NCBI RefSeq assembly: GCF_001854865.1
Contig: NZ_MDDW01000002.1
Coordinates: 250,634-255,986, forward strand
Length of the DNA stretch: 5,353 nucleotides
Source: Rhizobium sp. LCM 4573
GTDB lineage: Bacteria > Pseudomonadota > Alphaproteobacteria > Rhizobiales > Rhizobiaceae
Reading direction: 5' to 3'
Made by a program: the position numbers and the translations under genes
Shown here: in pieces, positions 1-5,353 of the stretch
Layout: each line of letters begins with the position of its first letter
Numbering within the stretch: the stretch's first letter is position 1
The notes under the pieces: model-generated
Told to the model about the DNA's origin: nothing
The model's input: the letters and a program-made list of their open reading frames with translations, nothing else
Database searches by the model: none

Positions 1-2
1 CC

Positions 3-149
3 GGTGTTTCCGAGCGGAAGATCCTTGCGGCGGCGGCGAGCGCGCCGGGGGTCGGCGGGATCGGCCGCTACTGCAACGGCATCGTGCATGTCGACATCGG
101 TCCGAAGCGGCGCTGGGCCCATTGCGGAAAGCGCGGAAGACGCTCCTAA
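3..149 (+). CDS. Zinc peptidase of M15 type (DUF882/YcbK-like), C-terminal fragment
   Basis: Only the last 48 codons are in the window; the gene enters from the left edge in frame 3 and stops at TAA 147-149. The fragment carries GVGGIGRY followed by GIVHVDIGPKRRW, which is the C-terminal signature of the M15 peptidase family that includes E. coli YcbK/MepK. In that family the His of the HVD segment (fragment residue 29) is a metal ligand and the Gly-Pro-x-Arg-x-Trp end follows closely. Family members are exported and cut peptide cross-links or stem peptides of peptidoglycan, so a cell-wall role is inferred, but substrate cannot be read from this piece. Two cysteines (fragment residues 24 and 41) bracket the HVD motif and could form a disulfide in the periplasm. 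The tail is basic (GKRGRRS). The signal peptide, the other zinc ligands and the start lie outside the window. It is convergent with murJ, with 6 bp between the stops. Confidence 0.72.
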   Translation, partial: GVSERKILAAAASAPGVGGIGRYCNGIVHVDIGPKRRWAHCGKRGRRS

Positions 150-155
150 GGCGGT

Positions 156-1736
156 CTAGGATTCCGGTTGGCTTTTCGCCTTCCGCTTCAAGTTTCGGCG
201 GATCATGCCAATATCGGCGCCGCCGATGAGGAAGGCGACTGCGAAATAGACGACCATGGCCAGCGCCAGAAGCACGCCGAGTGCGGCCACCTGATAGAGC
301 AGCGATGTTTCGGGAGCGAGCCAGGGCGAGGCATAAGGCAGCGCATAGATGAGCGCCGCGGTCATGACGCCGGCAGACACCAGCAGCAGCGCGGTACGCT
401 TTGCAAGCGCCCATTCCCATTTGAGATCGCCGCGCCAGAGCAGCGTCGTAAAGAGCAGGATCGTATTGATCCAGCCGGCGGCGGCTTCGGCAGTCGCGAT
501 GCCGCGCTCCGCCAGCAGCGGGAAGAGCGAGATCGCCAAGCCCGAATTGACCACGACCGAGATCATGGTGAAGCGCATCGGCGTCCTGGTATCCTCGCGG
601 GCATAGAAGCCGGGCTGCAGCGCCTTGATGAGCACGAAGCCCGGCAGGCCGATGCCATAAATGGCAAGAATGGAGGCAACGACGGCGGTGTTTTCGGCCG
701 AGAAGGCGCCGCGCTCGTAAAGCACGCGGATGATGGCATCCGACAGCACCCAGAGACCCGCGGCGGCCGGCAAGGTCAGGAACAGCACGAATTCGATCGA
801 GCGGTTCTGGATATTGGCGGCCTCCTGCCTGTAGCCGCCCTTCAAGGCGCGCGACAATTCCGGCAGCAGCACCACGCCGACCGCCACGCCGACGACACCG
901 AGCGGAAGCTGATAGATACGGTCTGCATATTGGAGGGCGGCAATCGCGCCTTCCTTTCCGGAAGCGATCGCCTGGCCGATGATCTGGTTGATCTGGGTGA
1001 TGCCGCCGGTGATCGCCGCCGGCACGGCGAGCACCAGGAGCCGCTTGACGTTCGGCGTCATCTTGGGAAGGCGAAAGCCGATATTGATGCCGGCATGGCG
1101 CACGCCGACATAGACGACGGCGAGCTGCAGGACGCCGGCAACGAGCACGCTCCAGGAAAGATACCAGGCGGTGGAAAGCGGATCCGCACCCGTCCAGAGC
1201 GCGTAGAAGAGGGCCGCGATCATCACCACGTTCAGGAAGACGGGCGCGATTGCCGCCGCGAAGAAGTGATGCAGCGAATTGAGCATGCCGCTCATCATGG
1301 CCGTCAGCGACATGCACATGAGGTAGGGGAACATCACGGCTGCCAGCCGGATGGTGATCGAGGTCTTTTCCGGGTCATCGGCAAAGCCCGGAGCGATGAT
1401 CCACTGCACCAGCCATGGCATGGCGAGTTCCATCGCGATAGTGATGGCGAGCAGCGCGGAAAAGAGGACACCGAAGACCTCTTCGGAAAAGCGCTTGGCC
1501 CCCTCCACGCCGTTCGCCTCGATCTCCTTGGAGAAGAGCGGCACGAAGGCGGCGTTGAAGGCGCCTTCCGCGAAAAGCCGGCGAAAGAGGTTCGGAAAGC
1601 GGAAGGCGGCATAGAAGACGTCCGCCATCGGCCCGGTGCCGAGCGCGGCCGCCATCAGCGTTTCGCGAGCGAAGCCGAAGATGCGGCTGCCGAGCGTGGC
1701 GCCGCCGACGGTTGCGAATTTGCGGACGAGACTCAT
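156..1736 (-). CDS. murJ: MurJ (MviN) lipid II flippase
   Basis: A complete 526-residue protein, close to the usual length of the family (E. coli about 510). MurJ is an inner-membrane MOP-superfamily transporter that flips lipid II to the periplasmic face for peptidoglycan synthesis, and it is normally essential. The N-terminus aligns with E. coli MurJ without a gap: R18, R24, D39 and R52, all functionally important in E. coli, fall at the same numbers here (SRIFGFAR, then MADVFYAAF, then PNLFRRLFAEGAF). R273 in QYADRIYQLP corresponds to E. coli R270. GFYAREDTRTP (376-386) is another family hallmark. Many hydrophobic segments are evident, for example near 86-106, 131-151, 160-181, 190-212, 278-294, 316-337, 390-407, 447-467 and 480-505, as expected for a 14-helix protein. 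The tail is basic (RRNLKRKAK). The ATG at 1736 is the only usable start: an in-frame TAA lies at 1773-1775 with no ATG, GTG or TTG between. No Shine-Dalgarno sequence is visible. It lies 73 bp after glnD and probably shares its transcript. Confidence 0.97.
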   Translation of the reverse strand: MSLVRKFATVGGATLGSRIFGFARETLMAAALGTGPMADVFYAAFRFPNLFRRLFAEGAFNAAFVPLFSKEIEANGVEGAKRFSEEVFGVLFSALLAITIAMELAMPWLVQWIIAPGFADDPEKTSITIRLAAVMFPYLMCMSLTAMMSGMLNSLHHFFAAAIAPVFLNVVMIAALFYALWTGADPLSTAWYLSWSVLVAGVLQLAVVYVGVRHAGINIGFRLPKMTPNVKRLLVLAVPAAITGGITQINQIIGQAIASGKEGAIAALQYADRIYQLPLGVVGVAVGVVLLPELSRALKGGYRQEAANIQNRSIEFVLFLTLPAAAGLWVLSDAIIRVLYERGAFSAENTAVVASILAIYGIGLPGFVLIKALQPGFYAREDTRTPMRFTMISVVVNSGLAISLFPLLAERGIATAEAAAGWINTILLFTTLLWRGDLKWEWALAKRTALLLVSAGVMTAALIYALPYASPWLAPETSLLYQVAALGVLLALAMVVYFAVAFLIGGADIGMIRRNLKRKAKSQPES

Positions 1737-1809
1737 GGTGATGTATGGCCCAGATTTACGGGTCGTTTTCGATTATGTATCACGCCAAGGCTCATCATCG
1801 GGCGGGGGC

Positions 1810-4629
1810 TCACGCGCTGGCCCTGGTCTTGCGGGGCTGGGCGGAGAGTGCAGGCGCCGCTTCGGCGGGCGTGCTGCTCTTCGGCTCGTCCTCGTCGGTC
1901 ATCACCGCCTTCAGCCGGGCGACGATATTGCCCTGGCGGTTCTCGTTGGTGACCTTGTGGCCGACGAGATCGGTCACGTAGAACGTGTCGATTACCTTCT
2001 CGCCGAACGTGGTGATGTGGGCCGAGTGGATATCGAGCGAGAGATCGGCGAGAACGGCGGTGATATCCGCCAGCAGGCCGGTGCGGTCGAGGCATTCCAC
2101 ATCGATGACGGTGAACTTGTTCGATAGCCCGTTGGAGATGATGACCGAGGGCGGGATCGAGAAGGTCTTGTTGCGCTTCTTGGCCTTGGCGCGCGTGGCG
2201 ATGACTTCCGGCAGGCGCTTTTTGCCGGAAAGCACATCCTCGATCATGCGGCCGATGGTGGCGGCGCGGCGCAGCTCGTCCTCATCTACCGCAAACTCCC
2301 GGTTGATGAGAATGGTATCGAGCGCGCGGCCATCGGTGGTCGTGAAGATCTGCGCGTCCGCGATATTGGCGCCCGCCGCGGCACAGGCACCGGCGATGAC
2401 GGACAGAAGCCGCGGATGGTCCGGCGCGAGCACCGTGATCTCGGTGATGGCGTGGAAGGAATGGGTGCGCACCATGGAGACGAGCGCCTTGCCGGCCTTG
2501 TCCGCCTCGCGGATGAAATGCGCGTGACGAACCTGATCCTCCAGCGGCACCGAGAGCAGATAGGGCTGGTAGTGGAGCCTCGCATAGGTGCGGCGATCCT
2601 TCGGGCTCCAGTCGGCGAGCGCCTCGAAGAGGGCGACTTCCGCTTCCTTCGCCCGTTCCTTGCGGGAGGAAGCCTCGGAGAAACCGCCGGTCAGCAACAG
2701 TTCCGTTTCGTAATAGAGCGTGCGCAGCAACTGCCCCTTCCAGCCGTTCCAGACACCGGGACCGACGGCGCGGATATCGCAGATCGTCAGGATCAGAAGA
2801 AGCTTCAGCCGGTCCATCGACTGCACCTTCTCGGCGAAATCGGTGATGGTCTTGCGGTCGTGAAGGTCGCGCGTCTGGGCGGTCATCGACATGACGAGGT
2901 GCTCCTCGACCAACCAGACGACCAGCTCCGTCTGCTTTGGGTTAAGGCCGAGGCGCGGGCAGAGCTTGCGGGCGATGCGGGCGCCGGCGATCGAATGATC
3001 CTCCTGGCGGCCCTTGGCGACATCATGCAGCAGGACGGCGACATAAAGCGCCTCGCGCTCCTCGATGCCGGGCATGACCTTGTTGGCGAGCGGATGGATA
3101 TCGGCGGCCTCGCCCTTGTCCACCTCCGACAGCGCCTCCACCGAGCGGATCAGGTGCTCATCGACGGTATAGTGATGATACATGTTGAACTGCATCATCG
3201 CGACGACCTTGCCGAATTCCGGGATGAAGCGGCCGAGCACGCCGGCCTCGTTCATGCGCCGCAGCATCAGTGCCGGATCGCGCCTGGAGGTGAGGATCGC
3301 CAGAAAGAGCCGGTTCGCCTCCTCGTTCTCCCTGAGAGCGTGGTCGATCAACGAAAGCGAGCGCGTCATCTGCTTCAACGCATCGGGATGCAGTTCCAGG
3401 CCGTTGATATCGGCGACATGGAAAAAGCGGATGAGATTGACCGGATCGCGTTTGAAGACATCGCGATCGGCAAGCGTGATGCGGCCGCGGTCTTCGACGA
3501 AATCCACCGTGCCGGGAATCTTGCGCACCCGTTTGGTAAAGCGGGAGATGACACGCTTGATGCCGGGCGCGGCCTTGGCCTGCTGATCTTCCAGCGCGGC
3601 GCAGAAGATGCGGGTGAGATCCCCCACGTCCTTGGCGACGAGGAAGTAATGCTTCATGAAGCGCTCGACGGCGGAAAGGCCGGGGCGCGTGTGATAATCC
3701 AGGCTTTCGGCAATCTCGCGCTGGATATCAAAGGACAGCCTCTCCTCCGCCTTGCCGGTGAGAAAGTGCATGTGGCAGCGCACCGCCCAGAGGAAATCCT
3801 CGGATTTCAGGAAAAGCCGCAATTCGTGCCGCGAGAGGACGCCGAGCTTGACGAGCTCGGCCGTGTCGCGGACGCGGTAATAATATTTGGCGATCCAGAA
3901 AAGCGTGTGGAGGTCGCGCAGACCTCCCTTGCCTTCCTTGACGTTGGGCTCGACGAGGTAGCGCGTATCGCCGGCCTTCTGGTGGCGCTGGTCGCGCTCG
4001 GCGAGCTTGGCGGCGATGAATTCCGGCCCGGTATCGGCAACGATCTCGGTGTCGAAACGGGTCTCCAGTTCGCTCACCAGCGCCTCGGCGCCGCAGATAT
4101 AGCGCGTTTCCAGGATCGCCGTGCGAATGGTCATGTCCGTCTTGGACAGGCGGATGCATTCCTCGACCGTGCGGGTTGCATGGCCGACCTTCAGGCCCAT
4201 GTCCCACAGGAGGTAGAGCAGGAATTCCACCGCCTTGCGCATGTCCTCGGAATTCTTCTCCGGGAGCAGGAAGAGAAGATCGATATCCGAACCCGGCGCG
4301 AGCGTATCGCGGCCGTAGCCGCCGACCGCGGCGATCGCGATGCGGTTCGCATCCCTGTAGATGCTTTCGGCAATCACCTCGTGAAGGACCCGGATCAGCT
4401 GATCCTGGAGCCATGAGATGCGCTGGGCGCAATTGAGGCCGCTGCCGTCCCTGGCAAGGAGCTCGCGCGCCTTGCCGCGGCCTTCGGCGCTCGCCTTTTT
4501 CAGCAGCGGCAGCAGTGCGGAGCGCAGCTCGAGAAGCGGACGATCCTTGCCTTCGGCGACCTGCCGGCATTCCGCGCTCAGCCGCTCCACATCGAGGAGT
4601 TCGGAAAAATCGATATCGTCTCTGGCCAT
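1810..4629 (-). CDS. glnD: GlnD, bifunctional PII uridylyltransferase / uridylyl-removing enzyme
   Basis: A complete 939-residue protein, typical for rhizobial GlnD. It transfers UMP to PII proteins (GlnB/GlnK) when glutamine is low and removes it when glutamine is high, so it controls nitrogen assimilation through NtrB/NtrC, glutamine synthetase adenylylation and AmtB; it acts in the cytoplasm. Domains in order: a nucleotidyltransferase domain with [18 protein letters not shown] at 103-120, where G103-G104, D115 and D117 are the expected nucleotide and metal site; the GlnD middle region with [10 protein letters not shown] near 233-242; an HD hydrolase domain with H492, HDVAKG at 535-540 (H535, D536), H577 and D618 as plausible metal ligands; and two C-terminal ACT domains for glutamine sensing, about 726-800 ([12 protein letters not shown]) and 838-913 ([14 protein letters not shown]). 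All key residues are present, so both activities should be intact. A 26-residue Ala/Pro-rich tail ends it. The ATG at 4629 is preferred because AGGA lies 4 nt upstream and because a TTG alternative at 4689 sits inside the promoter. Confidence 0.98.
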   Translation of the reverse strand: MARDDIDFSELLDVERLSAECRQVAEGKDRPLLELRSALLPLLKKASAEGRGKARELLARDGSGLNCAQRISWLQDQLIRVLHEVIAESIYRDANRIAIAAVGGYGRDTLAPGSDIDLLFLLPEKNSEDMRKAVEFLLYLLWDMGLKVGHATRTVEECIRLSKTDMTIRTAILETRYICGAEALVSELETRFDTEIVADTGPEFIAAKLAERDQRHQKAGDTRYLVEPNVKEGKGGLRDLHTLFWIAKYYYRVRDTAELVKLGVLSRHELRLFLKSEDFLWAVRCHMHFLTGKAEERLSFDIQREIAESLDYHTRPGLSAVERFMKHYFLVAKDVGDLTRIFCAALEDQQAKAAPGIKRVISRFTKRVRKIPGTVDFVEDRGRITLADRDVFKRDPVNLIRFFHVADINGLELHPDALKQMTRSLSLIDHALRENEEANRLFLAILTSRRDPALMLRRMNEAGVLGRFIPEFGKVVAMMQFNMYHHYTVDEHLIRSVEALSEVDKGEAADIHPLANKVMPGIEEREALYVAVLLHDVAKGRQEDHSIAGARIARKLCPRLGLNPKQTELVVWLVEEHLVMSMTAQTRDLHDRKTITDFAEKVQSMDRLKLLLILTICDIRAVGPGVWNGWKGQLLRTLYYETELLLTGGFSEASSRKERAKEAEVALFEALADWSPKDRRTYARLHYQPYLLSVPLEDQVRHAHFIREADKAGKALVSMVRTHSFHAITEITVLAPDHPRLLSVIAGACAAAGANIADAQIFTTTDGRALDTILINREFAVDEDELRRAATIGRMIEDVLSGKKRLPEVIATRAKAKKRNKTFSIPPSVIISNGLSNKFTVIDVECLDRTGLLADITAVLADLSLDIHSAHITTFGEKVIDTFYVTDLVGHKVTNENRQGNIVARLKAVMTDEDEPKSSTPAEAAPALSAQPRKTRASA

Positions 4630-4633
4630 GTTA

Positions 4634-4637
4634 TCCT
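4634..4637 (-). promoter_or_regulatory. glnD ribosome binding site
   Basis: On the - strand the sequence reads CAGGATAACATG, so AGGA stands 4 nt before the ATG at 4629. The spacing is slightly short, but it is the only Shine-Dalgarno-like run in the leader. It decides the start in favour of the 939-residue protein over a TTG start 20 codons upstream. Confidence 0.6.
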
Positions 4638-4661
4638 GTCGATGCCGGGCCGCCTGGGAGG

Positions 4662-4690
4662 CTATAGTCCTTTTGGGCAAACTGGCCAAG
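4662..4690 (-). promoter_or_regulatory. Predicted housekeeping sigma promoter of glnD (and murJ)
   Basis: On the - strand a -35 box CTTGGC (4685-4690) is followed by a 17-bp spacer and a -10 box CTATAG (4662-4667). The consensus known for Sinorhizobium and relatives is CTTGAC-N17-CTATAT, so 10 of 12 positions match with ideal spacing. Transcription would begin near 4655, giving a leader of about 26 nt before the glnD ATG. My rough estimate is that a match this good arises by chance in a gap of this size about one time in a hundred. The position, downstream of the AraC stop and just ahead of glnD, fits its role. Confidence 0.68.
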
Positions 4691-4737
4691 AAATATCAAC
4701 CCCGATGTTTCAAAGTTGGCTCCGCGGCGAGCGAAGG

Positions 4738-5353
4738 TCAAGGCTCGGCGCCCTTTCCCGAAACGCGATCTTCACCCTTCAGCCGCGCCCGGTATTGCGA
4801 GGGGCTGGCGCCCGTCACACGACGGAACTCGCGATTGAAATTGGATTTGGTGCCGAAACCCGCCTCGAACATCACCGTCATCATGGGCTTTTCCGTATCT
4901 TGCAGAAGCCGGCAGGCCTCGGCGATCCGCCGGTTGTTGACGAATTGCGAGACATTGAGGCCGGTGGCGCGGTTGACGGCGGCCGACAGCTCGCGGGCCG
5001 GGAGGCCCGCACGGCGGGCGAGCTTCGCAAGGCTCAGATCCTCATTCCGGTAGAGCGCATCGCGATCGAGCGCGCCTTCCGCCTTGGCGAGGATGGCGCG
5101 ATCCTCGCTGGTGGGCTGCAACGCGGGTCTCTCGGCGACCTCGGGAGACGGAATATCCGGCGCGAAATAATAGACCAATACAGCGAGGATCGCCGTGAGG
5201 TTCATGATTCCGACCGCCAGCGGCACATCGTTCGGGCCAGAAAGGTTGGTGTAGAGGGCGAGCGCCGCATCGCTGAAGGCAAAGAAGAGCATCAGGCAGG
5301 CCATCAGCCGGGCGGCGCGCAGCGCCGGGCGCATGCGCTGCAGCGAGGTTTCC
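4738..5353 (-). CDS. AraC-family transcriptional regulator with membrane N-terminal region, partial
   Basis: The frame is open to the right edge, so the N-terminus is missing; 204 codons are visible. Counting from the in-frame Met at 5334 (probably internal), residues 9-28 and 37-57 are strongly hydrophobic, the second ending in VLVYYFAPD, and look like the last two of several membrane helices. A Pro/Glu-rich linker (58-90) follows. Residues about 91-185 form a double helix-turn-helix AraC domain: the first HTH near 99-124 (LSLAKLARRAGLPARELS) and the second near 150-172, with the family signature FEAGFGTKSNFNREFRRVTG followed by SPSQYR. This combination is known in a class of AraC regulators with a multi-helix membrane sensor in place of the usual cupin domain. 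Ligand and targets are unknown. It is co-directional with glnD but separated by 108 bp containing a promoter, so it is probably an independent unit. A start at 5334 would give a 198-residue protein with only two helices; I think this less likely because the frame continues upstream. Confidence 0.85.
   Translation of the reverse strand, partial: ETSLQRMRPALRAARLMACLMLFFAFSDAALALYTNLSGPNDVPLAVGIMNLTAILAVLVYYFAPDIPSPEVAERPALQPTSEDRAILAKAEGALDRDALYRNEDLSLAKLARRAGLPARELSAAVNRATGLNVSQFVNNRRIAEACRLLQDTEKPMMTVMFEAGFGTKSNFNREFRRVTGASPSQYRARLKGEDRVSGKGAEP

Noticed and set aside
145..160. CCTA...TAGG inverted repeat spanning both convergent stop codons, considered as a shared terminator
   Set aside because: Only a 4-bp stem and no T-run on either strand; the symmetry comes largely from the facing stop codons.
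1738..1783. Inverted GTGAT/ATCAC arms and a repeated ATGTAT hexamer in the glnD-murJ gap, a possible leader hairpin covering the murJ start
   Set aside because: The stem is only 5 bp plus a mismatched extension with a loop of nearly 30 nt, so it would be unstable; likely chance.
168..1952. Long open frame on the + strand opposite murJ, predicting a charged Arg/His/Asp-rich protein
   Set aside because: It is a frame mirrored from the codon bias of a GC-rich real gene; composition is that of a shadow, with no recognisable domain, and it runs across the murJ-glnD gap into the end of glnD.
2416..4416. A 2-kb open frame on the + strand opposite glnD
   Set aside because: Antisense frames without stops are common opposite GC-rich genes. 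The translation has no domain and the whole stretch is explained by the well-conserved GlnD on the other strand.
4673..4689. Imperfect palindrome TTGGnCA-N3-TGnCCAA lying in the spacer and -35 box of the glnD promoter, a possible operator
   Set aside because: Six of eight symmetric pairs match, but by my rough estimate such a palindrome turns up by chance in something like four in ten gaps of this size. No second copy or known binding-site match was seen.
4691..4737. Terminator for the AraC gene in the sequence following its stop
   Set aside because: The GC-rich stretch contains short complementary pieces around CCGCGG, but no stem longer than about 4 bp and no T-tract follows.

Overview
This is a GC-rich chromosomal window from an alphaproteobacterium, most likely of the order Rhizobiales (Hyphomicrobiales). 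The evidence is the protein sequences of GlnD and MurJ, their adjacency in the order glnD-murJ, and a promoter of the rhizobial CTTGAC-N17-CTATAT type in front of glnD. I cannot assign genus or species from sequence alone.

Layout, left to right. At 3-149 on the + strand lies the last 48 codons of a zinc peptidase-like protein of the M15 (DUF882/YcbK-like) type. It meets, tail to tail with only 6 bp between stop codons, the complete murJ (mviN) gene at 156-1736 on the - strand. A 73-bp gap without a terminator separates murJ from the complete glnD gene at 1810-4629, also - strand. A 108-bp gap (4630-4737) then holds a good promoter candidate for glnD and its ribosome binding site. At 4738-5353, again on the - strand, is the C-terminal two thirds or so of an AraC-family regulator whose visible N-terminal part is membrane-like. 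It runs off the right edge.

How the genes relate. GlnD is the bifunctional uridylyltransferase/uridylyl-removing enzyme that sets the modification state of PII proteins in response to glutamine, so it is the nitrogen sensor of the cell. MurJ flips lipid II across the inner membrane for peptidoglycan synthesis. The two probably share a transcript starting at the promoter near 4655. The convergent M15 peptidase fragment may also act on peptidoglycan, but its orientation makes it a separate transcription unit. The AraC gene points the same way as glnD but has its own reading unit; the promoter in the gap suggests glnD does not depend on it.

No RNA gene, CRISPR array, mobile element, repeat array or attachment site was seen, and there is no stretch over 300 bp without a gene. 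I found no new biological system here. The points worth a second look are modest: the membrane-type AraC regulator, the gene neighbourhood of glnD-murJ, the absence of a Shine-Dalgarno sequence before murJ, and the glnD promoter.
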